A stretch of 64,000 nt of DNA, from contig CAWEUU010000004.1 of NCBI GenBank assembly GCA_963812335.1, positions 620,001 to 684,000 on the forward strand, written 5' to 3'. Positions 8,644-16,836 of this stretch are shown one piece after another. The position numbers and the translations under genes were made by a program. The number at the start of each line of letters is the position of its first letter. The first letter of the stretch is position 1. This DNA comes from VRUE01 sp963812335. Lineage in GTDB: Bacteria; Actinomycetota; Thermoleophilia; Solirubrobacterales; 70-9. Under the pieces are notes generated by a model, which was not told the DNA's origin, made no database searches, and saw nothing but the letters and a program-made list of their open reading frames with translations.

Positions 8644-10466
8644 GCGAGCGCGATTTCGAACAGGCCAGCCGCGGGCTCGTCGCCGCCTTCGATCCGCCGC
8701 TGATCGAAAGTGCCCGCGGCCGCACGGTCTGGGACCTGCGCGACTACGAGTTCCTCGACGGCGAGCCGGCCGAGAGCGTCCACCCCGACCTCTGGCAGCA
8801 GAGCAAGCTGACCCGGATCGCCGGCCTCTTCGAGCTGGCGCCGGGCTTCTACCAGTTGCGCGGATTCGACCTCTCCAACATGCACGTGGTCGAGGGTGAG
8901 AAGGGGATCGTCGTGATCGACCCGCTGATCTCCGCCGAGACCGCAGCCGCGGCGCTGGCGCTCTACCGCGAGCACCGTGGCGAGCGTCCGGTCACCGGCC
9001 TGATCTACACCCACAGCCACGTCGACCACTTCGGCGGCGCCAAGGGTGTGATCTCCACCGAGGACGTCGAGGCCGGATGCGTGCCGGTCCTCGCGCCCAG
9101 CGGCTTCCTCGAGCACGCGGTCAGCGAGAACGTCTTCGCCGGCACCGCGATGGGGCGGCGCGCCGGCTATATGTACGGGGCGCTGCTCGAGCGCGGCCCC
9201 GAGGGGCAGGTCGGCGCCGGGCTCGGGCAGACCACGTCGCTGGGGACGATCACGCTGATCCCGCCCACGGTCGAGATCCGCGAGACCGGCCAGACGGAGT
9301 TCGTCGACGGCATCGAGATGAGCTTCCAGCTCACCCCGGGGACCGAGGCGCCGGCGGAGATGAACATCCACTTTCCCGCATCGCGGGTGCTCTGCGTCGC
9401 CGACAACGTCGCCCGTTCGATGCACAACATCCTCACCCTGCGCGGCGCCCTGGTTCGCGATCCCCGCGTCTGGGCCGGCTATCTGGACGAGACGATCGAG
9501 CTCTACGGCGGCGAATCCGAGGTCCTCTTCAGCGGCCACCACTGGGCCAGCTGGGGCCGTGAGGAGATCGTCGAGCTGCTCGAAAAGCAACGCGACCTCT
9601 ACACCTACCTGCACGACCAGACCCTGCGGCTGCTGAACAAGGGGCACACCGGTGCCGAGATCGCCGAGCTGATCGAGTTGCCGCCGCGCCTCACCGAGGA
9701 GTGGCACTGCCGCGAGTTCTACGGCTCGGTCAGCCACAACGTGAAGGCGATCTACCAGCGCTACATGGGCTGGTTCGACGGCAACCCGGCGACCCTCTGG
9801 CAGCACCCACCGCGCGAGCGCGCCCGCCGCTACGTCGAGTCGATGGGCGGCGCCGAGGCGGCGCTGGAGCGGGCGCGTCGGTCCTTCGAGCAGGGCGACT
9901 ACCGCTGGGTCGCCGAGGTCGTCGACCACGTCGTCTTCGCCGAGCCGGAGAACGAGGCGGCGCGCGAGCTGCAGGCCGAAGCGCTCGAGCGGCTCGGCTT
10001 CGGCGCCGTCAACGCAACCTGGCGCAACTTCTACCTGATGGGTGCGAAGGAGCTGCGCGACGGAATCGGCGGCACGCCGACCTCGACCGCTCCTGCGGAT
10101 GTCGTCGCCCACCTCTCCGTCAGCCAGCTGCTCGACGCGATGGCTATCCGCCTCGACGGGCCACGCGCCTGGGACGCCGACCTGCGGATCGACTGGGCGA
10201 TCGCCGACCCCGACGAAGCGCACGCGATCACGGTAAACCGCGGTGTCCTGCGCCACCGCCCCGGTCGCCATGACCCTCCGGCCGAGGCCGCGCTCCTGGT
10301 CGACCGCAGGGCGCTCGACCAGCTGCTGCTCAAAACCGCCGACATCGCCGAGCTCGCCGAGAGCGGCCGCCTGCGGGTCGAGGGCGACGGCGAGAAGATC
10401 GGCGAGATGCTCGGCCTGCTCGACGAGCCCGACCCCCGCTTCCCGATCGTCACCCCGCGCGTCTGA
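8640..10466 (+). CDS. Alkylsulfatase-like metallo-beta-lactamase fold hydrolase (SdsA-type)
   Basis: A 608-residue protein. The zinc motif THSHVDHFGG carries His125, His127, Asp129 and His130. Further marks of the linear alkylsulfatase group are NVARSMHNILTLRGA and the helical dimerisation segment RYMGWFDGNPATLW, plus a C-terminal SCP2-like domain (about 480-600). Relatives such as SdsA1 and Pseudomonas linear alkylsulfatases release sulfate from primary or secondary alkyl sulfates, giving fatty alcohols. No signal peptide is seen, so it should act in the cytoplasm. The four-base overlap with 3-hydroxyacyl-CoA dehydrogenase suggests its product feeds beta-oxidation; the true substrate is inferred. 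Confidence 0.85.
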   Translation: MSERDFEQASRGLVAAFDPPLIESARGRTVWDLRDYEFLDGEPAESVHPDLWQQSKLTRIAGLFELAPGFYQLRGFDLSNMHVVEGEKGIVVIDPLISAETAAAALALYREHRGERPVTGLIYTHSHVDHFGGAKGVISTEDVEAGCVPVLAPSGFLEHAVSENVFAGTAMGRRAGYMYGALLERGPEGQVGAGLGQTTSLGTITLIPPTVEIRETGQTEFVDGIEMSFQLTPGTEAPAEMNIHFPASRVLCVADNVARSMHNILTLRGALVRDPRVWAGYLDETIELYGGESEVLFSGHHWASWGREEIVELLEKQRDLYTYLHDQTLRLLNKGHTGAEIAELIELPPRLTEEWHCREFYGSVSHNVKAIYQRYMGWFDGNPATLWQHPPRERARRYVESMGGAEAALERARRSFEQGDYRWVAEVVDHVVFAEPENEAARELQAEALERLGFGAVNATWRNFYLMGAKELRDGIGGTPTSTAPADVVAHLSVSQLLDAMAIRLDGPRAWDADLRIDWAIADPDEAHAITVNRGVLRHRPGRHDPPAEAALLVDRRALDQLLLKTADIAELAESGRLRVEGDGEKIGEMLGLLDEPDPRFPIVTPRV

Positions 10467-10545
10467 GCCTCAGCCGCGGCTGAGGCGGAAGACCCCCTCG
10501 GGCGGGCGTGACCCGACTTTACCCACATCTGTAATTGTGCCTGTG

Positions 10546-11028
10546 ATGAGCGGCGCGGAAGCAGGTGGGGAGCCGATCACCGAGGAGGGGATCGCCGCCC
10601 TGCGAGAGGAAATCGAGCAGTTGGAAGGCCCTGGCCGCACCGAGATGGCGGCGCGGATCAAGGTTGCGCGCGAGATGGGCGACCTCAAGGAGAACGCCGA
10701 GTACCACATCGCCAAGGAGGACCAGGCGCATCTGGAGACCAAGATCAAGCGCCTGCGCGAACGGCTGCGCGACGCCGTTGTCGTCGAGGTCGACGACGGC
10801 GACGACCGCTTCAGCTTCGGCCGCACCGCCGAGGTTCTCGATGAGGAGAAAGACGCCGTCAACACCTGGACCCTGGTCGGCTCGACCGAGGCCGACCTCG
10901 CCGCCGGCCGGCTCTCGGCCGAGTCGCCGATCGGACAGGCGCTGATCGACGCGGAGCCGGGCAAGGCGGTCGAGGTCGAGACCCCCCGAGGCAGTCGCGT
11001 CTTCGTAGTGCAGAAGCTGCTCGACTGA
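10546..11028 (+). CDS. greA: Transcription elongation factor GreA
   Basis: A 160-residue GreA, normal length. The coiled-coil tip motif MGDLKENAEYH is at about 44-54 and carries the acidic residues that stimulate transcript cleavage in the RNA polymerase secondary channel. The C-terminal FKBP-like domain contains SPIGQALID. The ATG at 10546 is preceded in frame by GTG codons at 10537 and 10543, either of which could also be used. An 80-base gap with an AT-richer patch (ATCTGTAATTGTG) separates it from the hydrolase upstream, so it probably has its own promoter. Confidence 0.93.
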   Translation: MSGAEAGGEPITEEGIAALREEIEQLEGPGRTEMAARIKVAREMGDLKENAEYHIAKEDQAHLETKIKRLRERLRDAVVVEVDDGDDRFSFGRTAEVLDEEKDAVNTWTLVGSTEADLAAGRLSAESPIGQALIDAEPGKAVEVETPRGSRVFVVQKLLD

Positions 11029-11035
11029 CCGTCGT

Positions 11036-11206
11036 CTAGACGACGAACAGCAGTACCCAGACGACCGCAGCCAGGGCCGAGACGACGATCAGGCGCATGC
11101 CGAGATCGCGATCCTGCTGCAGCTGCGAGAGCCCGATCAGCAGCCCGGCCGGCGGCAGCAGCACGGCGAGCAGGAAAGGGAATACGGCGGCGAGCCTCGC
11201 GAGCAC
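11036..11206 (-). CDS. Small two-helix membrane protein, unknown
   Basis: A 56-residue frame starting GTG at 11206, with two hydrophobic helices (about residues 4-26 and 38-56) joined by a polar loop QLQQDRDLGMR. It lies between the convergent end of greA and the stop of thioredoxin reductase, 24 bases downstream of the latter on the same strand, so it could be the last gene of the trxB transcript. An in-frame stop just upstream fixes the N-terminus. No family recognised; the clear helix-loop-helix pattern argues that it is real. Confidence 0.5.
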   Translation of the reverse strand: MLARLAAVFPFLLAVLLPPAGLLIGLSQLQQDRDLGMRLIVVSALAAVVWVLLFVV

Positions 11207-11230
11207 GCGAGCACCCTAGCCGCTAGGCCG

Positions 11231-12244
11231 CTAGGACCCCGGCGTCGGGGCGATCTCGGCCGGCTCGCCGCCCGGAATCCAGTGCGCCTCCGGCGAGGGC
11301 GGCGTGTCGCGCAGGTACCACTCGGCGTCGAGCGCGCCCATGCAGCCGGTGCCGGCCGCGGTGACTGCCTGGCGGTAGGTGCGGTCGACGACGTCGCCGA
11401 CCGCGAAGACGCCGGCGAGGTTGGTCTTGGTCGAGCCCGCCTGGACGCGGATGTAGCCATCCTCGTCGGTCTCGACCTGCTCGGCGACGACCTCCGATTT
11501 GGGGATGTGGCCGATCGCGATGAAGGCGCCTTCGAGGCCGAAGTCCTCGGTATCGCCGGTCTCGGCATTGCGCAATCGCACGTGATCGAGGTTCTTGCCG
11601 CTCTCGTCGGCGACGAACTCCTCGGCGACAAACGGCGTCTTGAAATCGATGTTGGCCTGCTCGCGCGCCCGCTCCTGCATGATCTGCGAGGCGCGGAAGT
11701 CATCGCGACGGTTGACGATCGTCAGCTCGCTGGCGAACTTGGAGACGAAGATCGCATCCTCCATCGCCGAGTCGCCGCCGCCGATCACGATCACCTTTTT
11801 CCCCTTGAAGAAGGCGCCGTCGCAGACCCCGCAGGTCGAGACGCCGCAGCCGCTGAGCTCCAGCTCGCCGGGGACGCCGAGCCGCCGCGGCTCGGCCCCC
11901 ATCGCCAGGATCACCGTCTTGGCGAGGTGCTCCTCGTCGCCGAGGAAGACCCGCTGCACGCCGCCGTCGGAGAGCTCGACCCGGTCGACGTCGTCGCTGA
12001 CGAAGCGGGTGCCGAACCGCTCCGCCTGGGCGCGGAACTGGTTCATCATCTCCGGCCCCATGATCCCCTCGGGGTAGCCCGGATAGTTCTCGACGTCGGT
12101 CGTGTTCTGCAGCTGGCCACCCCACTGGAAGCCCTCGAAGACGAGCGGCTCGAGGTTGGCGCGCGCCGTGTAAAGCGCCGCGGTGTAGCCGGCGGGGCCG
12201 CCGCCGACGACGATCACGTTCTCGACTTTCTTCTTCTCAGCCAT
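11231..12244 (-). CDS. trxB: Thioredoxin reductase
   Basis: A 337-residue low-molecular-weight thioredoxin reductase. FAD-binding GGGPAG is at 14-19, the NADPH-binding GGGDSA follows the redox centre, and the active disulfide is Cys138-Gly-Val-Cys141 followed by DGAFF. The usual sequence is CATC; CGVC is a conservative variant. It transfers electrons from NADPH to thioredoxin. The start is taken at 12244 (MAEKKK), because the longer reading frame upstream only runs through the 3' end of the neighbouring flippase gene. No thioredoxin gene is adjacent. Confidence 0.93.
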   Translation of the reverse strand: MAEKKKVENVIVVGGGPAGYTAALYTARANLEPLVFEGFQWGGQLQNTTDVENYPGYPEGIMGPEMMNQFRAQAERFGTRFVSDDVDRVELSDGGVQRVFLGDEEHLAKTVILAMGAEPRRLGVPGELELSGCGVSTCGVCDGAFFKGKKVIVIGGGDSAMEDAIFVSKFASELTIVNRRDDFRASQIMQERAREQANIDFKTPFVAEEFVADESGKNLDHVRLRNAETGDTEDFGLEGAFIAIGHIPKSEVVAEQVETDEDGYIRVQAGSTKTNLAGVFAVGDVVDRTYRQAVTAAGTGCMGALDAEWYLRDTPPSPEAHWIPGGEPAEIAPTPGS

Positions 12245-12257
12245 ATCTGCCACCAGT

Positions 12258-13385
12258 CTAGTTAGCCGCCGTGGCGTCCAATACTTCATTTTGTATAGTA
12301 CCGTCCCGGTCAATCGGCTTACCCTCCTCTTCCCAGCGCGTGACGCGTTTGCGCAGCTGGAGGAAGGCGACGATTCCAGGTGGGATCGGCAGCCAGAAGG
12401 CGACCAGGCGGTAGATCAGGATCGCCGGAAAGACGGTCTCCTCGGGGATGCCGAAAAGGACGAAGGCACCGATCATGCCGGCGTCGACGGCGCCCACCCC
12501 GCCGGGCGCCAGGGGAAAGAGGTTGCCTACCATGCCGAGGAAGAAGCCCTGCACGACGACGGCCAGCGGCACGTGCACGCCAAAGGCCTTGAACGCGGCC
12601 CAGAGGATGCCGATGTTCGCCGCCCAGTATCCGGCGGCGCCGATCACCGCGAGGCCGCCACGGCTGGGGTGGACCAGCAGGCCGAAGCCGAAGCGCAGGC
12701 CCTCGCCGGCTATCGCCGGCACTTTGGCGACGTTGTCGGCGATCGCGCGCGCTTTCGGACGATGAACGCGGGCGGCGACCCGGGGCCCGGAGTCAGGTGG
12801 GATCAGCGTCGCCAGCACACCGAGGAGCAGAAGCAGACCGGCGACCGAGGCGGGGACGATCGTCAACTCGACCGAGTCCTCCCCGGGCAGCACCCCGGTG
12901 CGCAGCAGGATGCCGAAGAGGATCAGCGCCAGCGGGTAGAAGACGTACTGCAGGGTCAGGAAGGCGACCATCCGCCGCGCCACCTCGTGCCGCACCATCC
13001 CCGCCTTGCGCAGCGCCCAGTAGGTGAGCGCGATGCCACCGGCGCCCCCGGCCGAAAAGATCCGCGTGGCCGCCACGCCGGCGAGGTTGATGTCGTAGGT
13101 CTCTCCCCAGCTGAGCCGCAGCGCGTCGCCACCGACCACCGCTTTGAACATCGTGATGTAGGTGGCTACTGCCGCTATCTCGAAGCCGATGGCGACGACG
13201 ATCCAGACCGCGTCGGCTTCGCCGATCCGATTCAGCGAGCTGCCCAGCCCGACCAGCTTCGGGAACAGAAAGTAGATCCCGATCAGCAGGACGAAGACGA
13301 CGAGCAGGGTCTGCGCCACTCGCCGCGGGGACAGCAGCGGTAGTTCGAAGCCGCCGTTGTCGTTCGCCGGCTGCTCGGGAGACAC
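12258..13385 (-). CDS. Flippase-like multi-pass membrane protein (UPF0104/LPG-synthase TM domain)
   Basis: About 375 residues with at least seven or eight membrane helices and the signature region NLFPLAPGGVGAVDAGMIGAF, characteristic of the UPF0104/YbhN family that matches the membrane part of lysylphosphatidylglycerol synthase. Such proteins are thought to move or modify lipids, though function is usually unproven. The start is a GTG at 13385, 11 bases after the PAP2 stop; the longer open frame upstream would overlap that gene. Pairing with a lipid phosphatase gene suggests a shared lipid or polyprenyl pathway. Confidence 0.78.
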   Translation of the reverse strand: MSPEQPANDNGGFELPLLSPRRVAQTLLVVFVLLIGIYFLFPKLVGLGSSLNRIGEADAVWIVVAIGFEIAAVATYITMFKAVVGGDALRLSWGETYDINLAGVAATRIFSAGGAGGIALTYWALRKAGMVRHEVARRMVAFLTLQYVFYPLALILFGILLRTGVLPGEDSVELTIVPASVAGLLLLLGVLATLIPPDSGPRVAARVHRPKARAIADNVAKVPAIAGEGLRFGFGLLVHPSRGGLAVIGAAGYWAANIGILWAAFKAFGVHVPLAVVVQGFFLGMVGNLFPLAPGGVGAVDAGMIGAFVLFGIPEETVFPAILIYRLVAFWLPIPPGIVAFLQLRKRVTRWEEEGKPIDRDGTIQNEVLDATAAN

Positions 13386-13395
13386 AAACGAGAAG

Positions 13396-14343
13396 CTACC
13401 CGTTCGCGAGGCGCTCCAGGCGCTGCAGGCATCGATTGACCGCCAACACGCCCGGCTCGGCGAGCGACTCGCCGCGCTGGGAGACGGCGACGAGGCCGGC
13501 ACCGGCTGCCAGGTCGGTGACGTAATGCTCGCCCAGGTAGACGAGCGCGAAGCCCAGCGTCAGCGCGTAGGCCCAGCCGACCGTGCCCGCGGCGCGGCCT
13601 GTGCCGGCGAGTGAGATCGCGGCGCTGACCGAGGTCGCGAAGTGCAGCGAGGGCATCGCCGCCCAGGGGTTGCCGCCGAGCGCCCCGTACATCGCCGGCC
13701 AAGCCGACCCCCAGGTGTCTTCGCCGACCTCCTCCATGATCCGCCGCACCTTTTCGTCGCCGCTGTAGCCGTGCTCGGAGGCCCACCACGGTGGAGCTGT
13801 CGGCACCGCGAAGTAGGTAGCGCAGCCGAGATCGAACACGGCGGCGAGGCGGCGCGCGGCGCGCGGGAAGCGCTCCGGGTGGCGAACCAGGATGAAAGCC
13901 AACGCCAGGTAGGGCTCGACAAACCAGAGCCAGTGGATCCAGGCGAGGAAGCGGTTGAGGCCCTTAACGCCGCGCAGCCGCGCGAGGCGGCTCTGCAGGC
14001 GGACGTTCGGCAAGCGGCCGAGGCCGATCGCGCGGTCGGCGCGGATTGGGTAGCGGATCCGCAGCCGCTCGCGCAACCGCTCCGGGTCGTCGTAGGGGAT
14101 CTCGTGGACCACCGTGAAGGCCCACATCTGCAGCGCGTACATCGCCACGTCGCGCTTGCGCGAGCGCGGGTGCAGGACGGCGAGCCCGAGCGGCCCCGCT
14201 GCACAGGCGGCGACTGTCGCCGCGGCCGGGATACGGGCACGCCGGCGCAGCAGCGGCACGGCGAGCGCAGCGCCGATCGCCGCCACCGCCCCGGCGCGCA
14301 CCGACCTGCGCAACGCCGGGGATGGCCTCGACCGCGTCCACAT
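13396..14343 (-). CDS. PAP2-family membrane phosphatase (inositolphosphotransferase/AUR1-like)
   Basis: A 315-residue membrane protein. The phosphatase motifs MPSLHFATS and GEHYVTDLAAG supply the catalytic histidines of the PAP2 superfamily, and the layout (long N-terminal part with HWLWFVEPYLALAF, then PTAPPWWA before the first motif) resembles AUR1/inositolphosphoceramide-synthase-like members that act on phospholipid or polyprenyl substrates. The ATG at 14343 is chosen because the frame continues only as antisense to the oxidase genes beyond it. It is transcribed together with the flippase-like gene and divergently from the degenerate oxidase pair. Confidence 0.82.
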   Translation of the reverse strand: MWTRSRPSPALRRSVRAGAVAAIGAALAVPLLRRRARIPAAATVAACAAGPLGLAVLHPRSRKRDVAMYALQMWAFTVVHEIPYDDPERLRERLRIRYPIRADRAIGLGRLPNVRLQSRLARLRGVKGLNRFLAWIHWLWFVEPYLALAFILVRHPERFPRAARRLAAVFDLGCATYFAVPTAPPWWASEHGYSGDEKVRRIMEEVGEDTWGSAWPAMYGALGGNPWAAMPSLHFATSVSAAISLAGTGRAAGTVGWAYALTLGFALVYLGEHYVTDLAAGAGLVAVSQRGESLAEPGVLAVNRCLQRLERLANG

Positions 14344-14433
14344 GAGGGCGGCGAGTATAGGAGCAGGCAGCGCCTCGCCGGAGCGATGTGCGGGCCGCGG
14401 GGCGCCGCCTTGCGTGATTAGAATGGCCGCGCT

Positions 14434-15138
14434 TTGGCGCCCCACTCTCCTGGCACCGACCAGATAGACACGTTGCTTTGGATCGGCTTCGTCGCCGCGA
14501 CGATCCTCTTCGTCGCGATCGTCGGCGGGCTGCTCTATGTGCTGCACCGCTACCGCGCCGAGCGTGGGTCCGAGCCGCGCCAGGTAACCGGCGGCCGCGG
14601 CATCCAGCTGCGCGTCGGCGGAGCGCTGGGCCTCTTCGCCGCGGTGCTGCTCGTGCTCGGCATCCTCTACACCGGCGATGCGCGCGAGACGCCGCCGACC
14701 GGCCCCGCCGGCCTGCAGGCCGCGGACTCCGACTCGAAGCCACTGAAGATCGAGACCACCGGCCAGCAGTGGCTGTGGCGCTACGACTACCCCAACGACG
14801 CCTTTTCCTATTACAAGCTCGTTGTCCCGGTCGACACCGCGGTCGAACTCGATCTGGTCTCGACCGACGTCGTCCACACCTGGGACGTGCCGGCGCTCTC
14901 GGGCAAGCGCGACGCGGTGCCCGGAAAGACCAACCACGTCAGCTTCCGCGCCGACGAAGAGGGCACCTACCGCGGCCAGGCGGCGACGCTCTCCGGCGAG
15001 GCCTACGCGGCGATGCGAACCGAGGTCGAGGTCGTCTCGCCGCAGGAGTACGAAGACTTCATCGAAGCGACGAAGGAAGACATCCAGACGGCGCAGGATC
15101 GCGTCGTCAGCCTGATCGAGAGCGGAGAGACCCCATGA
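14434..15138 (+). CDS. Cytochrome oxidase subunit II paralogue lacking the CuA site
   Basis: A 234-residue protein with the subunit II architecture: two N-terminal membrane helices (about 14-37 and 60-80) and a cupredoxin domain with QQWLWRYDYP and VVHTWDVPALSGKRDAVPGK. The CuA ligands are largely gone. By alignment with the intact subunit II at 24130-24951, Cys215, Cys219 and His223 become Ala183, Ser187 and Tyr191; only His148 and Met194 remain. Quinol oxidases also lack CuA, but here the partner subunit I is degenerate too. It starts with TTG at 14434, is preceded by GATTAGAAT (possible -10) and overlaps the next gene as ATGA. Confidence 0.88.
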   Translation: MAPHSPGTDQIDTLLWIGFVAATILFVAIVGGLLYVLHRYRAERGSEPRQVTGGRGIQLRVGGALGLFAAVLLVLGILYTGDARETPPTGPAGLQAADSDSKPLKIETTGQQWLWRYDYPNDAFSYYKLVVPVDTAVELDLVSTDVVHTWDVPALSGKRDAVPGKTNHVSFRADEEGTYRGQAATLSGEAYAAMRTEVEVVSPQEYEDFIEATKEDIQTAQDRVVSLIESGETP

Positions 15139-16820
15139 GCGCACCCGTCCGCCACCCCGAGCTCGTCGTCGCCGGCTTCCCCCGCACGCGCCCGCGCTGG
15201 ATGCAGATCGCGACCAGCGCCGACCACAAGGACCTCGGCCGGGTGCTGATCGCAAGCGCCCTCGGCTTCCTCTTCATCGCCCTGGTCGAGCTGCTGCTGA
15301 TGCGGCTGCAGCTGGTCGTCCCCGAGAACAGCTTCCTCACGCCGGTCACCTTCAACCGGATGCTCTCGCTCTACGGCGCGACCGCGATCTTCCTCTTCGC
15401 CGTGCCGCTGGCGCTCGGCTTCTTCTACTACGTGGCGCCGCTGCAGATCGGCGCCCGCGGCACGGCGCTGCCGCAACTCGGGCAGATCGGCACCTGGCTC
15501 TTCGTCGCCGGCGGTGCCGTCCTCTACGCGGGCTTCCTCTTCACCCCGAGCGAGGCCGGCGTCAACCCGCTGCCGCCGCTCTCGGGCTTCGCCTTCCTGC
15601 CCAACAACGGCGTCGACGCCTGGGCCGCGGCGACCGGCCTGGCGACCCTCGGCTTCGTCCTGATCGCGATCGACCTGGTCGCGACGCTGCGCCGCCTGCG
15701 CGCCCCCGGGATGGCCTGGCGGCGGCTGCCGATCTTCTCCTGGGCGGCGGCGATCGGCTCCTGGCTGCTGCTCACGATCGGCCCGGTGATGCTGGCCGCG
15801 ATCGCGATGCTGCTGATCGACCGCAACTACGACGGCATCTTCTTCGCCGGCGACTCGGGCGGCTCGCCACTGCTCTGGCAGCACCTCAGCTGGATCTTCT
15901 ACACCGGCAGCTACATGCTGGTGCTGATCTTCGCCCTCGGCGCGATCGCCGAGATCGTCCCGGCCCTCACCCGCAAGCCACTGTTCAACCGGGGCGCGGT
16001 GATCGGCTCGCTGATCGCGATCGCGGTCGTCGGCACGCTCGCCTGGATGCAGAACATGTTGACCGCGCCGATCGGCCTCGGCTGGATGTACTTCGCGATG
16101 GTGATGTCGCTGGCGCTGATCGTGCCCTTCGGCCTGATCTTCTTCAACCTGATCGCCACCCTCGCCGGCGGCGCCGCGCAGATGCGCGCGCCGCTGCTCT
16201 TCGCGTCCGGTGCGATCGTTGCGATCGCGCTCGGCCTGGTGAGCGAGCTGAACCACTCGATGGTCGCGCTCGGATGGCGCCTGCAGCACACCGTCGACAG
16301 CACCGCGGCGACCCACTTCGCCCTGCTCGGCGGCGCCGTCTTCGGCGGCTTCGCGGCGCTGCACTGGTGGTTCCCAAAGATGACCGGCCGCGCAATGGGC
16401 GAGACCCTCGCGCGCTTCTCCTTCTGGACGATGCTGGTCGGCACGCTGGTCGCCTTCGTGCCGCTGATGCTGGCGGGCACCGAGCAGGGCCAGGTGATCG
16501 ACGCCTACAAGTTCTTCGACGGCACAGGGGTCAACGGCTACAACCTGATCGCCACGATCGGCGCCTTCATCCTCGCCGCCGGGATCCTGATGACCCTCGC
16601 CAACGCGATCCTCAGCCGCAGCAGCGGCACCGCCGCCGGCCACGACCCCTGGCACGGCGACTCGCTCGAGTGGTTCGCGCTATCGCCGCCGGAGCCGCAC
16701 AACTTCGACCTGCAGCCCGACGTGCGCAGCCCCCGCCCGATGCGCGACATCCGCGACGCGATCGCCCACCGCGACACCCCGGAGTCGCAGCCGGCCCGCG
16801 AGTCGCAGCCGGTAGCCTGA
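15135..16820 (+). CDS. Degenerate heme-copper oxidase subunit I paralogue without CuB and heme-a3 ligands
   Basis: A 561-residue, 12-helix protein plainly homologous to subunit I (it shares ADHK, TFN, APLQIGA, HWWFPKMTGR and others with the intact ctaD of this window). Yet it lacks the cofactor residues. Intact His152, His328, Tyr332, His377, His378, Lys406 and His464 align with Tyr80, Thr257, Met261, Gln306, Asn307, Ile335 and Ala392; only His466 is kept as His394. Offsets stay at 71-72 throughout, so the alignment is secure. No O2 or NO reduction is expected. The frame is intact, codon use is normal, and it overlaps subunit II as ATGA and precedes ctaB, so it is not a pseudogene. Confidence 0.9.
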   Translation: MSAPVRHPELVVAGFPRTRPRWMQIATSADHKDLGRVLIASALGFLFIALVELLLMRLQLVVPENSFLTPVTFNRMLSLYGATAIFLFAVPLALGFFYYVAPLQIGARGTALPQLGQIGTWLFVAGGAVLYAGFLFTPSEAGVNPLPPLSGFAFLPNNGVDAWAAATGLATLGFVLIAIDLVATLRRLRAPGMAWRRLPIFSWAAAIGSWLLLTIGPVMLAAIAMLLIDRNYDGIFFAGDSGGSPLLWQHLSWIFYTGSYMLVLIFALGAIAEIVPALTRKPLFNRGAVIGSLIAIAVVGTLAWMQNMLTAPIGLGWMYFAMVMSLALIVPFGLIFFNLIATLAGGAAQMRAPLLFASGAIVAIALGLVSELNHSMVALGWRLQHTVDSTAATHFALLGGAVFGGFAALHWWFPKMTGRAMGETLARFSFWTMLVGTLVAFVPLMLAGTEQGQVIDAYKFFDGTGVNGYNLIATIGAFILAAGILMTLANAILSRSSGTAAGHDPWHGDSLEWFALSPPEPHNFDLQPDVRSPRPMRDIRDAIAHRDTPESQPARESQPVA

Positions 16821-16836
16821 CCACGGTGATTCTTCG

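Noticed and set aside
13386..13502. N-terminal extension of the flippase-like protein to 13502
   Set aside because: It would overlap the conserved end of the PAP2 gene; GTG 13385 gives a clean start 11 bases after that gene's stop.
15003..16655. A 550-codon minus-strand frame opposite the degenerate subunit I
   Set aside because: It has shadow-frame composition (Gln/Glu/Arg/Gly rich) and no domain; the plus strand encodes a clear 12-helix protein.
15135..16820. Degenerate subunit I as a pseudogene
   Set aside because: There is no frameshift or internal stop over 561 codons, structural motifs outside the active site are well kept, it overlaps subunit II as ATGA and sits in an operon; decay would not remove mainly ligands.
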